From Pelomonas sp. Root405 (lineage in GTDB: Bacteria; Pseudomonadota; Gammaproteobacteria; Burkholderiales; Burkholderiaceae_C): a stretch of 64,000 bases of DNA. Position numbers and translations under genes: made by a program. Location: assembly GCF_001425165.1 (NCBI RefSeq), contig NZ_LMDU01000003.1:54766-118765 (forward strand). Reading direction: 5' to 3'. Each line of letters opens with the position of its first letter. Position 1 is the first letter of the stretch. This document shows positions 41,492-50,501 of the stretch, one piece after another. Under the pieces are notes generated by a model. It did no database searches. It was not told the origin of the DNA and saw only the letters and a list, made by a program, of their open reading frames with translations.

Positions 41492-41716
41492 CTGGGCGCT
41501 GTGACGGGCCTTGTGTCGTCACCAGGACTGGAAGAGCTGCGACTGACCATTGGTCAATGTGGCGAGTGAAGCTGACATGTGCCGGCAAGCGTCGCTGAGT
41601 CCCCCTCCGGGAATTCGACCCACCAGTAGCGCAAGCAGCGCGTCCCATGGTCCGTATGGCGTGTGGTCGTACTCCTTAGTGTGGCAACTGCGGGCGGGGT
41701 TCTGCGAAAAGGCGCA

Positions 41717-42060
41717 TCAACATGCCACCTCAGCGCACGGCAGCAACTGCGCACGAATCTCGGCAGGTGTTGCCGCTAAGTCCACGGTCGCAAAGCGGAG
41801 CGGGTGGCCATGGATGACGACCGTCTCATCGATCATCGTTCCGACGGAGGGGTGCAACAGCGTGCCGCTTGCCGAGTCTGCCAGCGGATCGCCGCAGCCG
41901 ACCTGTGACCTCAGATAGGCATACATCTGGTAGATGTAGCCGTTGCGCAGGCTTTGCTCCCGATACCACCCTGCCGTGCCGATGGAGGTGAACTTGGTGT
42001 CGATGACGATGCGGCGCCCCGAGCTGCCGTGGTTACGGGCGAGGGGACATTCCGGCTCGA
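41717..42060 (-). pseudogene. mcrC: C-terminal remnant of McrC (McrBC restriction system)
   Basis: Read on the minus strand, the open frame encodes the end of a McrC-type protein. It contains SSGRRIVIDTKFTS, the PD-(D/E)xK nuclease core whose D and K are retained. Then follow LRNGYIYQMYAYLRSQVG, SGTLLHPSVG and GHPLRFATVDLAATPAEIRAQLL. Upstream the frame meets a TAG at 42063-42061, and the N-terminal domains and the partner GTPase gene mcrB are absent. Known McrBC cuts DNA containing modified cytosine. This is a dead fragment of such a defence system, lying in the tRNA-bounded island next to a toxin-antitoxin pair. Confidence 0.75.
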
Positions 42061-42211
42061 GCTACGGCAACCAGTATTCAGCCTCACAGATGACGAACTG
42101 AAGATCGCAATGTGACTGCGATTGGCCGTGAAGCGAGTTCAACCTCGCGGCCTTCGGCCTCTACTAGGGACGAGCCCCAGCCCCAGCCCCCAACACGTCT
42201 GACTGGAGGGT

Positions 42212-42514
42212 CTATGCGTCGCTGGCACCTGGCCGCGCAACGGGGTCTCGGTGCTGGTGCAAGCACGACAACACGCTGATGGCTTTACCGTCCACGACGT
42301 AGAACAGCGAGTAGGGGAAGCGGCGCAGGTTAGCCCGGTGGATGGCCGGATCGACCTCGGGGTAGAGCTGGGGGTTCAACCGGATGAACCTTTCGACGCG
42401 CTCCAGTTCGGCGAGAAAGGCCTCGCCCTGACGGATGGTCGGCTGTTCGTACCACTCGAAAGCGTCGGCGATCTCCGCCTCGGCCCGCGGCTTGAATTCC
42501 AGGCTGAAGCTCAT
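42212..42514 (-). CDS. RelE/ParE-family toxin
   Basis: A 100-aa toxin of the RelE/ParE superfamily: FKPRAEAEIADAFEWYEQ at the front, then FLAELERVERFIRLNPQLYPEV and the core RRFPYSLFYVVDGKAISVLSCLHQHRDP. The family acts on ribosome-bound mRNA (RelE) or gyrase (ParE); which applies here cannot be told. Its ATG overlaps the antitoxin TGA as ATGA, the usual toxin-second order. It lies inside the remnant island at tRNA-fMet. Confidence 0.88.
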   Translation of the reverse strand: MSFSLEFKPRAEAEIADAFEWYEQPTIRQGEAFLAELERVERFIRLNPQLYPEVDPAIHRANLRRFPYSLFYVVDGKAISVLSCLHQHRDPVARPGASDA

Positions 42515-42741
42515 GCGCGGGCGCTGAGCAGCCTGGCCTTCAACTCCTGCATGGTGACGCCACGCTCGCCCGGGTTGGCCCGATGGTGGGCCAGGCGCGC
42601 GCGCAGTTCAGTGCGCTGGGCTTCGGTGAGCTGCGGCGGGCCGTCAGCGTCGGCCTCGGCGCTGGCGATCAGGGCCTCGCCCAGTTCGCGCTTCTCAGCG
42701 GGGCTCAGGTGAATCAGCTCATCGGCGAGTTGTGCACGCAT
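42511..42741 (-). CDS. Addiction-module antitoxin of the RelE/ParE pair
   Basis: A 76-aa acidic helical protein resembling the putative addiction-module component family (HLSPAEKRELGEALIAS, LTEAQRTELRARLAHHRANPGE, QELKARLL). It is the first gene of the pair and overlaps the toxin by 4 nt. Such antitoxins neutralise the toxin by direct binding and often repress their own promoter, which would lie in 42742-42832. Confidence 0.85.
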   Translation of the reverse strand: MRAQLADELIHLSPAEKRELGEALIASAEADADGPPQLTEAQRTELRARLAHHRANPGERGVTMQELKARLLSARA

Positions 42742-42832
42742 GGCCGGATGTTAGCGCGGCAGGGCCTGGGCTGTTGCCCAGTGGGTCTGCCTCACCTGGG
42801 GAAATAGATGCGTCTCAGGGAGTGGTTGCACG

Positions 42833-42903
42833 CCCCCGCAACCAAGGAATAAGAGTCCTGTGAAGGACTTGGCAAAGCCCGCCAAGTGCGGGCTTTGTCG
42901 TTT
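42833..42903. repeat. Direct repeat of the tRNA-fMet 3' end (att-like)
   Basis: Ungapped copy of 41421-41491 with four mismatches in 71 nt, including the ccccgcaacca end and the terminator hairpin. No tRNA body precedes it. The hairpin also sits 20 nt beyond the DUF3597 stop codon and, being symmetrical, may terminate that minus-strand gene. Confidence 0.8.
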
Positions 42904-42915
42904 TCGGCGCGCAGA

Positions 42916-43350
42916 TCAGTCCAGCAGGGACTGTGGGATCTTGCCCCCGTTCACGGCGATCTTGGCGAGCACCATTTTGTGCAGCCAAACATTCATCTTC
43001 GCCGAGTCCTGCATCAGTTCAGGCGGGCAACGCAGTTCCACGGCCAACTCCTTGCGCGCGTCCAGACTTGAGTCGATGTCCAGCAGCTTGAGCAGGTCGA
43101 CGATCGATGTTCGCCAGTTGAGCTTCTGGCCGTGGGCCGCGGCACGCTGCTCAAGTTGAGCTTCGACGTCCACGATGGCGATTGGCGCCGGGCTCCCGTC
43201 CGGCATCAGCCCGGGCGCTGTGGCCGTTGTTGGCGTTGTCGGCATCGAAGGAGGCGATGACGCGGCGGTCGAAGTTGTCGACGGCGCGGGGGCGACGTCA
43301 TCGCGCTGGTTGATGCCGAGTTTGTCGAGTATTTTGGAGAAGAAGCTCAT
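42916..43350 (-). CDS. DUF3597-domain protein
   Basis: A 144-aa protein of the DUF3597 family. MSFFSKILDKLGI at the N-terminus, a Pro/Thr/Ser-rich linker (about 20-60) and a C-terminal domain (about 65-144) with LNWRTSIVDLLKLLDIDSSLDARKEL, MNVWLHKMVL and NGGKIPQSLL. The ATG at 43350 matches the family N-terminus; the upstream in-frame extension is intergenic. Function is unknown. It lies just outside the repeat that bounds the tRNA-fMet island and is divergent from the PhoX-like gene. Confidence 0.85.
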   Translation of the reverse strand: MSFFSKILDKLGINQRDDVAPAPSTTSTAASSPPSMPTTPTTATAPGLMPDGSPAPIAIVDVEAQLEQRAAAHGQKLNWRTSIVDLLKLLDIDSSLDARKELAVELRCPPELMQDSAKMNVWLHKMVLAKIAVNGGKIPQSLLD

Positions 43351-43516
43351 GGCAGTCCTTTGCAGTGATGGCTGATGCACGGTAGGGGATTGCGCCTTAC
43401 TGTCAATCAGCCTGACGCTTGTTTTGCTGGTTAGAAAAGCAACAGTCCTCAGACCTATTCCCACGGACTCGGCTTGGCAAGTGCGGCACGCGATGCGCCC
43501 GGGATAGGATTTCTTG

Positions 43517-44872
43517 ATGAACATGCCCGCGCTGCCCCGCCGCCGCCTGCTTCAATCTGCGCTTGCCATGAGCGCGCTCAGCCCGGTTGGCGAGGCGCTG
43601 GCCCGCGTCGTCGGCGCGCGCCGTGCCGGCGACGGGTACGGGCCGCTGCGCCCGGTGCCTGATGCAAACACTGGCCTGCCTTTGCTGCAGCTGCCCGAGG
43701 GCTTCAGCTACCGCAGCTTTGCCTGGGCTGGCGAGCTGCTGGCCGACGGCAGCCGCATGCCGGGCGCGGCCGACGGTATGGGCATCGCTCGGGCGGACGG
43801 TGAGGTCTTCACGCTGGTGCGCAACCACGAAGTCATGGGCCCGACGCCGTTCGGCCCGGCGGCCAGCCACTACGACCCGGCTTGCGGCGGCGGTACCGTC
43901 ACGCTGCGCTACGACCGCCGCCAGGGCAAGCTGGCGGAGGCACGCGGCTCGTTGTCCGGCACCTTGGTGAACTGCGCTGGCGGCATCACGCCCTGGGGCA
44001 GTTGGCTGAGTTGCGAAGAGATCGTCACGCCGGTCGGTCACAGCGGGCAGTTCGGCGGCAAGCCGTTCCGCCTGGAGCACGCCCATGGCTTCGTTTTCGA
44101 GGTGCCGGCCGACGGCGTATCAAGCGCCAAGGCGTTGACGAGCCTGGGTCAGTTCAAGCATGAAGCGGCGCTTGTCGATCCGCGCGACGGCGTCGTCTAC
44201 CTGACCGAAGACCACCGCCCCGCCGGCTTCTACCGGTTGCTGCCCACGCGCAAGGGCGACCTGGCCGCAGGCGGCCGCCTGCAGATGCTGCGTGCCAAGG
44301 GGGCGTCCGACCTGCGCCGGGGTTTGAAGCCGGGGCAGCGATTCGATATCGATTGGGTCGACATCGAGCAACCGGCACAGGGCTTCGTCGGCGGCGCGGT
44401 CGACGGGGTGCAGCGCCAGGGCCTGGTCCAGGGAGCAAGCCGCTTCACCCGCCTGGAAGGGCTGATCGCCGGTGACGATGAGATCTTCTTCAACAGCACC
44501 GATGGCGGCGACGCCCAGGCCGGCCAGGTCTGGCGCCTGATCCCCTCGCGCCAGCAACTGGAGCTGTTCTTCGAGTCGCCCGGTGCCCACGTGCTCGACT
44601 ACCCGGACAACGTCACGCTGGCGCCCGGCGGCGGCCTGCTGATCTGCGAAGACAGCAAGCAGCCGGTGCAGCGCCTGTGGTGGATGGGGCGCGATGGCCA
44701 GCTCGCCGAGCTGGCGCGCAACAATACCGTGCTGGACGGCGAGCACCTGGGGATCAAGGGCGACTTCCGCAACACCGAATGGGCCGGCGCCTGCTTCAGC
44801 GCGGACGGCAAGACCTTGTTCGCCAACATCTACCGGCCCGGGTACACGGTGGCCATCAGCGGGCCGTTCTAG
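43517..44872 (+). CDS. PhoX-family (DUF839) phosphatase-like protein
   Basis: A 451-aa protein of the PhoX/DUF839 beta-propeller family; characterised members are calcium- and iron-dependent alkaline phosphatases. A twin-arginine-like signal (PRRRLLQSALAMSALSP, about 7-23) suggests export by Tat, which fits the family. Signature segments are NCAGGITPWGSWLSCEE, FKHEAALVDPRDGVVYLTEDH, NVTLAPGGGLLICED and the C-terminal WAGACFSADGKTLFANI with ISGPF. The ATG at 43517 lies directly after an alternative TTG at 43514. A standalone gene with no phosphate-regulon neighbour. Confidence 0.87.
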   Translation: MNMPALPRRRLLQSALAMSALSPVGEALARVVGARRAGDGYGPLRPVPDANTGLPLLQLPEGFSYRSFAWAGELLADGSRMPGAADGMGIARADGEVFTLVRNHEVMGPTPFGPAASHYDPACGGGTVTLRYDRRQGKLAEARGSLSGTLVNCAGGITPWGSWLSCEEIVTPVGHSGQFGGKPFRLEHAHGFVFEVPADGVSSAKALTSLGQFKHEAALVDPRDGVVYLTEDHRPAGFYRLLPTRKGDLAAGGRLQMLRAKGASDLRRGLKPGQRFDIDWVDIEQPAQGFVGGAVDGVQRQGLVQGASRFTRLEGLIAGDDEIFFNSTDGGDAQAGQVWRLIPSRQQLELFFESPGAHVLDYPDNVTLAPGGGLLICEDSKQPVQRLWWMGRDGQLAELARNNTVLDGEHLGIKGDFRNTEWAGACFSADGKTLFANIYRPGYTVAISGPF

Positions 44873-45049
44873 CTGGCGGTTTCCAGCGGCCCAACTTCGC
44901 CTGGATCAGGCGAGGTCAAGCTTCTGCAGCAGGTGAGCACCCCGGCGCGCCGCATCCCGTCGCCGTGCACTGACCTATCAAGAGATCGCACATCGCGCTT
45001 TCCGGCGGGCCTGTCCGGCGCTCGCCGAGATGGAAGCGGGCTTCAAGCC

Positions 45050-45367
45050 TCAAGGCAGAAAGACGAGGGAGGGCAGCGCGCCAAAGAGCACCGCGGCCGT
45101 CGCAATCGCCATCGCACCCTGTGCGAAGCGGTAGTGCCAGCCCGGCAGTTGGCCAGCGGCATGCCGCGCGCGCACTCGCTTGAGGTGCGCGCCGACGGCC
45201 AGCAGCGCGATGACCGTGGCGGCCCAGGCCACTGCATTGGCGGTCCACTGGTGGGGCCAGATCTCGGCCGCCGCCCAACACACCATGAAGTGCAGGAACC
45301 AGATCGTGAAGGCGGTGAGGATGGGCCGCCAACCGGGCAGCGGCAGCGACTTCACGCGGCGCCCCAT
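45050..45367 (-). CDS. Small membrane protein at the end of the caa3 oxidase unit
   Basis: A 105-aa protein with about three hydrophobic helices (TAFTIWFLHFMVCWAA, AVAWAATVIALLAVGA, GAMAIATAAVLFGALPSLVF). It overlaps the end of the oxidase subunit I-III gene by 16 nt, so it is probably cotranslated. Similar small membrane proteins accompany cytochrome oxidases as structural or assembly factors, but I recognise no specific family. Confidence 0.7.
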   Translation of the reverse strand: MGRRVKSLPLPGWRPILTAFTIWFLHFMVCWAAAEIWPHQWTANAVAWAATVIALLAVGAHLKRVRARHAAGQLPGWHYRFAQGAMAIATAAVLFGALPSLVFLP

Positions 45368-47952
45368 GGCAGCAGGCGCGGCAAGAGCAGGCCGGCGGTG
45401 CCTTCGAGTGCGGCGTAGATGAAGAGCAGGCGCAGCGCCTCCAGCGTCTTGTTAGCCGGGCCTGGCGCCAGTCCGCGCATCCAGCGCAGCGCGTAGTAGA
45501 AGGCAGACAGCACCACCGCCGTTACGATGGCGCCATGCCAGGCCAGCATGGCGTAGACCGCAGCGCCCTGGCCACTGGCGTCGCCGCGCAGCCCCGCTTG
45601 CCACCAAGCCAGCGCATCCACCGCCAGCGCGGCCACCAGGCACAGCATGCTCAGCGTCATCAAAGCGGCGCTGATGCCGCTGCCGCGCTTGAGCCGCGCT
45701 ATCAACGGCCGGGCGGCCCAGGCTAGGCCAGCCGACGCGCTGAGCAGCAAAAGACCCGGCAACACGACGCCGCGCGGCGCGGGGATGCGCCACCAGTCGG
45801 GATGGGCGCCGAACAGGTAGAGGTAGGCGAACATCGCCATCAGGAAGATCATGCCCAGCACGATGTTCAGCAGCATGGCCGCCCACCAGCCGTGCGACGC
45901 CGGGCCGGCCACGTAGGTCGGAAGCAGGATGCCGGCGCCGGCATCGACCTGCTTCTCGGCAATGTGGCGGTCATTGCCCCAGACCCAGCGCATCAGGCAG
46001 AACACCGTCAGCACGCCGCAGATGGCGCTCAAGGTCATCGCCTTGACCGTCAGCAGCAGGAAGAAACCGGCCGTGAACAGCGCCGAGAGCACCGGCCACC
46101 AGGACGGCCCCGGCATGATCTGCACGTACTGCGGCTCGGCTCGCAACGTGCTGGTGATCAAGGTCTCGCGCGCACCCGTGGCGGTGTTGGGCAGGAAGTA
46201 ACGCCCGGCTTCGACGTCCTTGGCCATGCGCGGGTCGGTCCACAACGGCTCCAGGTCGTTTACCACGGGAATGGAGCGCACCGAGTAGTTGCCAGCCGAC
46301 AGCCATTCCAGCGTGCCGCCGTTGAAGACGTTGCGGGCATCGCCCCCGCTGCCGCCCTGGCGGGCGTAGCAGCGCACCGCGTCAATGAGGAACAGCAACA
46401 CGCCCGCCGCCATGATGAAGGCGCCCACCGTGGAGACCAGATTCGGCAGGTCCCAGTCGCGGTCCGGCAGGTAGGTGTTGACGCGCCGCGGCATACCCAT
46501 CAGCCCGCTCAGGTGCATGGGCAGGAAGGTGACATGCACACCGACGAAGCTCAGCCAGAACACCCAGCGCCCGAGCTTCTCGGACAGCTGCCGCCCGTTG
46601 ATCATCGGCGTCCAGTAGTAGAAGCCGGCGAACAGCGGGAACACCATGCCGCCGATCAGCACGTAGTGGAAGTGGGCGACGACGAAGTAGGTGTCGTGGG
46701 CCTGGCCGTCGAAGGCCACCATGCCCACCATGACACCGGTGAGGCCGCCCATCACGAAGATCAGGATGCCGCCGACGAGGAACAGCGACGGCACGTTGCG
46801 CTGCACCTTGCCTGACGCGAGCGTGCAGATCCACGCGAACACCTGGGCGCCGGCGGGGATGGCCACCGCCATCGACGCGGCCGAGAAATAGCCCGCCGAC
46901 AGCTCCGGCAGGCCGACGGTGAACATGTGGTGTGCCCACACCCCGAAGCTGATGAAGCCGGTGGCGATCATCGCCAGCACCACCAGTTCGTGTCCGACCA
47001 GCTTCTTCTGCGCGACCGTGACGATCATGGTCGACACCATGGCCGACGCCGGGATGAAGATGATGTAGACGTCGGGGTGGCCGAAGAACCAGAACAGGTG
47101 CTGGTAGAGCAGCGGGTCGCCACCGCGCGTGGCGTCGAACAGCGGCCAGTTGAAGGCGCGCTCCAGCTCCAGCAGGAAGGTCACCATGATCATGGCCGGG
47201 AAGGCCAGGATGATCATCACGCCGAAGATCAGGATGGCCCAGGCGTAGACGGGCATCTTCGTCAGCGTCATGCCCGGCGCGCGCGTGCGCAGCACGCCGA
47301 CGATGAGCTCGATGGCGCCGGCAATCGCGCTGATCTCGATGAAGCCGATGCCCAGCAGCCAGAAGTCTGCGTTGATGCCCTTGGAATAGACGCCCGAGCT
47401 CAGCGGCGGATACATGAACCAGCCATCCGACGGCGCCAGGCTGAAGAAGATCGAGCCGAAGAAGACGGTGCCGCCGATGGCATAGGCCCAGTACGAATAG
47501 GCCGACAGCCGCGGGAACGGCAGGTCGCGCGCGGCCAGCATCTGCGGCAGCAGCATCACAGCGATGGCCTCGACGGCCGGCACGGCGAACAGGAACATCA
47601 TCACCGAGCCGTGCATGGTGAAGAGCTGGTTGTAGGTCTCCTGCGGCACGACGGCGGCCATGGGTGCGGCCAACTGCACGCGCATCACCAGCGACAAGAT
47701 GCCTGCGGCGATGAAGAAACCAAAGGCCGTGACGATGAACAGGAAGCCGATGAAGTTGTTGTTGACGGCGCTGAAGGCGCGCCATCCCTTCGGTGTTTCC
47801 CAGACCTTCTTCAAGGCCTCCAATTCTTCGGGTGGACGCTCGCCCTGCGTCGGAAAGCGCTCGTAGAGCCGTGTGTCGAAGCCGGTCTCCGTGGGCCCGG
47901 CCGCTGCATCGCGCACCGCACCTGCCACGCCGGGGCTGCCGCCGGCCGTCAC
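45352..47952 (-). CDS. Cytochrome c oxidase subunit I-III fusion (caa3 type)
   Basis: An 866-aa polytopic inner-membrane protein. Residues about 45-560 are a heme-copper oxidase subunit I: LFTMHGSVMMF (low-spin heme ligand), WFFGHPDVYI (CuB histidine and cross-linked tyrosine), WAHHMF (CuB histidines) and VAHFHYVL (heme ligands). The C-terminal part (about 640-866) has several more helices and resembles subunit III, so the two are fused as in many caa3/CoxA-C oxidases. It reduces O2 to water with proton pumping. Its ATG overlaps the subunit II stop as ATGA. Confidence 0.93.
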   Translation of the reverse strand: MTAGGSPGVAGAVRDAAAGPTETGFDTRLYERFPTQGERPPEELEALKKVWETPKGWRAFSAVNNNFIGFLFIVTAFGFFIAAGILSLVMRVQLAAPMAAVVPQETYNQLFTMHGSVMMFLFAVPAVEAIAVMLLPQMLAARDLPFPRLSAYSYWAYAIGGTVFFGSIFFSLAPSDGWFMYPPLSSGVYSKGINADFWLLGIGFIEISAIAGAIELIVGVLRTRAPGMTLTKMPVYAWAILIFGVMIILAFPAMIMVTFLLELERAFNWPLFDATRGGDPLLYQHLFWFFGHPDVYIIFIPASAMVSTMIVTVAQKKLVGHELVVLAMIATGFISFGVWAHHMFTVGLPELSAGYFSAASMAVAIPAGAQVFAWICTLASGKVQRNVPSLFLVGGILIFVMGGLTGVMVGMVAFDGQAHDTYFVVAHFHYVLIGGMVFPLFAGFYYWTPMINGRQLSEKLGRWVFWLSFVGVHVTFLPMHLSGLMGMPRRVNTYLPDRDWDLPNLVSTVGAFIMAAGVLLFLIDAVRCYARQGGSGGDARNVFNGGTLEWLSAGNYSVRSIPVVNDLEPLWTDPRMAKDVEAGRYFLPNTATGARETLITSTLRAEPQYVQIMPGPSWWPVLSALFTAGFFLLLTVKAMTLSAICGVLTVFCLMRWVWGNDRHIAEKQVDAGAGILLPTYVAGPASHGWWAAMLLNIVLGMIFLMAMFAYLYLFGAHPDWWRIPAPRGVVLPGLLLLSASAGLAWAARPLIARLKRGSGISAALMTLSMLCLVAALAVDALAWWQAGLRGDASGQGAAVYAMLAWHGAIVTAVVLSAFYYALRWMRGLAPGPANKTLEALRLLFIYAALEGTAGLLLPRLLPWGAA

Positions 47953-48929
47953 CGCAGAGATTCCATGTAGGCCGCCAGCGCGTTGAGTTCATCGGCCTGC
48001 AGCGAGCGGTAGGACGGCATGCGGTTGTTCGGCTTGATCGACTGGCTGTCGCCTATCCAGCCGATCAGCGTGCCGCGGGTGTTCGGCAGGATGCCTGCGC
48101 CCAGCGACCGGCGCGCGCCGACGAACGTCAGGTCGGGGCCGGACAGGCCTTGTGCCGAGGTGCCGGCGACGCGGTGGCAGGCTGCGCAGCCGACCTCGCT
48201 GAACAGCTGCTTGCCCCGCAGAGCCTCGACGCTGACGGGCGTGGTGGGCAGTGGCTTCAGGCGTGAATCCAGCCAGCGCTGCCAGTCGGCGGCCTCGTGC
48301 GCGACGACGACGAAGCCCATCAGCGCATGCGCGCCACCGCAGAACTCGGCGCATTGCCCGCCATAGCTGCCCGCCTTGTCGGCCTGCAGCTTGAGCCGGT
48401 TGGTGCGGCCCGGGACCATGTCCATCTTGCCGCCCAACTTGGGCACCCAGAAGCTGTGGATCACGTCCTCGGACACCATGTCGATGACGACCGGGCGGCC
48501 GACGGGGATGTGCAACTCGTTGGCATCCGCCAGCACCTCGCGGCCTGCGGCATCCAGGTAGGACACGCGCCACCAATAGATGTTGCCCGACACGCGCATG
48601 CGCAGCTCGTCGCCCTGGATGGCCGTCAGCCCGCGCGTCAGCGTCAGGCCCCAGGCCAGCAGCAGCAACAGCACGCCGGCCGGGATGATGAGCCCGAACC
48701 ACCTGACGATGCGCTCCCCACCGAGTTTGGCGCGCAGCTCGTCGCTGCCATACAGCGCCACCCACATCGCCGCGCAGACGAGCAGAAAGATCAGGGTCAT
48801 CAGCCCGATCAGCACCCAGGCGAGCGTGGTGACCGTGTTCGAGAACGGCCCATGCGGGTCCAGCACCGGCGGCGGCCAGCCGCTCAAGGCCTCAGTGAGG
48901 CTTGAGCTGGAGGAGGTAGGCGGTGACAT
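47949..48929 (-). CDS. Cytochrome c oxidase subunit II with fused cytochrome c domain
   Basis: A 326-aa subunit II of caa3 type. Two transmembrane helices (about 30-58 and 75-100) precede the cupredoxin domain with the CuA site CAEFCGGAHALM and the upstream SEDVIHSFWVPKLGGK. A C-terminal heme c domain follows, with CAACH and a distal methionine candidate in NNRMPSYRSL. The ATG at 48929 overlaps the upstream cytochrome c gene by 38 nt. A GTG at 48866 (VLDPHGPFSN) is a plausible alternative start that removes the overlap and fits the usual N-terminus. Confidence 0.92.
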   Translation of the reverse strand: MSPPTSSSSSLTEALSGWPPPVLDPHGPFSNTVTTLAWVLIGLMTLIFLLVCAAMWVALYGSDELRAKLGGERIVRWFGLIIPAGVLLLLLAWGLTLTRGLTAIQGDELRMRVSGNIYWWRVSYLDAAGREVLADANELHIPVGRPVVIDMVSEDVIHSFWVPKLGGKMDMVPGRTNRLKLQADKAGSYGGQCAEFCGGAHALMGFVVVAHEAADWQRWLDSRLKPLPTTPVSVEALRGKQLFSEVGCAACHRVAGTSAQGLSGPDLTFVGARRSLGAGILPNTRGTLIGWIGDSQSIKPNNRMPSYRSLQADELNALAAYMESLR

Positions 48930-49275
48930 CGCGTGCTTCCTGGTCGGACATGGGAACGGCTGGCATGGCGGTGCCGGGCACCATCGACGGTGCGTTGCGA
49001 ACGAACTGCATCAACACGCCGGGCTGGTTCGGCAATCGACCGGCGATCAGGCCCTGTCGGCCGAAGTTCTCCAGCGCAGGCCCAAGCCCGCCGCGCGGCC
49101 ACTTCACGTCGGGAAAGGTGTGGCAGGCCACACAGCCCTTGTCCGCAACGAGCTGCCGGCCGCGCGCCGCGTCGGCGTCGCCCACGGTCGGCGTGCGCTT
49201 GGGCGGGCCGTCGCAGCCGGCAAGGAGGGCGCAGCCCAGCACGATGCTTGCCAGGGACGATGATTCACCCGCCAT
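48892..49275 (-). CDS. Cytochrome c lipoprotein
   Basis: A 127-aa predicted lipoprotein, with signal MAGESSSLASIVLGCALLAGC and lipidated C21. It carries one heme site, CVACH (48-52), and distal methionines in VPGTAMPAVPM. The lipobox supports the ATG at 49275. That start shares two bases with the divergent start of the di-heme cytochrome gene (CATG at 49273-49276). It probably delivers electrons to the oxidase encoded next. The coding end overlaps the annotated subunit II start. Confidence 0.85.
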   Translation of the reverse strand: MAGESSSLASIVLGCALLAGCDGPPKRTPTVGDADAARGRQLVADKGCVACHTFPDVKWPRGGLGPALENFGRQGLIAGRLPNQPGVLMQFVRNAPSMVPGTAMPAVPMSDQEARDVTAYLLQLKPH

Positions 49276-49915
49276 GCGCCACCTGTCCCTTCTCATCTTC
49301 CCGCTGCTGGCTGCCGCCTGCACCGACCGCATGGCCCCGAGCGACGACCGCTTCGGCCGCAGCGGCGACCTCATTGCGATGAGTGGCGGTGAAGGCGGCG
49401 CGCGCTATGCGTGCATCGGCTGCCACGGCGCACGCGGCGAGGGCAACGGCTTCGACGCGCCGCGCCTGGCCGGCCTGCCGGCGGGCTATCTGCAAAAGCA
49501 GATGGAGGACTACGCGGCCGGCCTGCGGCCACACGAGCTGATGGGCGACGTGGCGCGGTTTCTCGACAGCCATGAACGCGTGCAGGTGGCCGGCTATTAC
49601 GCCGCGCTGCCGCCGCGCGCCATGCCGCCCGCCAGCCGCGAAGCCATTGCCGCGGCGACCCCGGCGCTGTATGCCCGCGCCTGCCAGCAATGCCATGGTG
49701 CCCAGGGCGCGGGCAGCGAGCTGGGCCCGCCGCTGAACGCCCAGCCGGCCTTCTACCTTGCCCAGCAGTTGCAGGACTGGCAGGTGGCCAAGCGGCGCAA
49801 TGACGCCGGCCATGCGATGTTGAAGGTGGCGCAGCAGCTCAAGCCCGTGGAGGTTCATCAGCTGAGCCTGTATCTGTCGCAGATCCCATCACACCCGGCT
49901 TCTGCGGCCCGTTGA
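49274..49915 (+). CDS. Di-heme cytochrome c lipoprotein (c553/c4-like)
   Basis: A 213-aa periplasmic lipoprotein (signal MRHLSLLIFPLLAAAC, C16). It has two c-type heme sites, CIGCH (47-51) and CQQCH (137-141), each starting a class I cytochrome c fold. The start at 49274 is supported by the lipobox although it overlaps the start codon of the opposite-strand cytochrome gene. The 3' end overlaps the cytochrome b561 gene tail-to-tail by 77 nt. It is probably an electron donor in the same respiratory cluster. Confidence 0.87.
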   Translation: MRHLSLLIFPLLAAACTDRMAPSDDRFGRSGDLIAMSGGEGGARYACIGCHGARGEGNGFDAPRLAGLPAGYLQKQMEDYAAGLRPHELMGDVARFLDSHERVQVAGYYAALPPRAMPPASREAIAAATPALYARACQQCHGAQGAGSELGPPLNAQPAFYLAQQLQDWQVAKRRNDAGHAMLKVAQQLKPVEVHQLSLYLSQIPSHPASAAR

Positions 49916-50501
49916 GGTCGAACATCGAAGGCAGCACGCGGTCGCGCTTGACCAGGTAGTGCAGTACCGCCGCCCCGGCATGGCCCGGGATGGCCAGCAC
50001 CGTCATCCAGACAATCCACAGATGCGCCACCGCGGCCCAGCGCATCACACGCTGCTGCAGGCCCTCGGACATCTGGTCGAATGGCAGGTTGGGAAACGGG
50101 ATCACGCCGGCGACGGTCAGCGGCAGGTCGCTGGGCAGGGTGGACCACATGACCCACCCGCTGATCGGCAGCGCGAAGAAGCTGAAATAGAACCAGGCCT
50201 GCAGCAGGCGGCTGGCCCGGCCGGCCAGCGAGTCTTCGTCGACGTTCTTGGGGCCGGTGATCTGGCTGCGCCACAAGAAGCGCAGCGTGCCGAGCATCAT
50301 GATCGTCAGCCCGACTTGCGCATGGGTCTGGTAGCCCAGGTACTTGTCGCCGCCCGCCGGCTCCCAGCTCAAGTACCAGCCATAGCCCAGCTGGAAGATC
50401 ATCAGCGCCGCCATGACCCAGTGGAAGGTGACGCCGATGGGCGAGTACAGCCCGCGCCGGTTGTAGCCCTCGGCCCATTCGATGGTGGCGATGAGGTTCA
50501 T
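49839..50501 (-). CDS. Cytochrome b561-family membrane protein
   Basis: A 220-aa four-helix b-type cytochrome. Histidines in GVTFHWVMAALM, YQTHAQVGLTIMM, VAHLWIVWM and PGHAGAAVLHYLV fit the family's two heme b sites. The start MNLIATIEW is in ATGA overlap logic with the ctaG stop (4 nt). Its 3' end converges on and overlaps the di-heme cytochrome gene. It probably moves electrons from the quinone pool to the periplasmic cytochromes. Confidence 0.88.
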   Translation of the reverse strand: MNLIATIEWAEGYNRRGLYSPIGVTFHWVMAALMIFQLGYGWYLSWEPAGGDKYLGYQTHAQVGLTIMMLGTLRFLWRSQITGPKNVDEDSLAGRASRLLQAWFYFSFFALPISGWVMWSTLPSDLPLTVAGVIPFPNLPFDQMSEGLQQRVMRWAAVAHLWIVWMTVLAIPGHAGAAVLHYLVKRDRVLPSMFDLNGPQKPGVMGSATDTGSADEPPRA

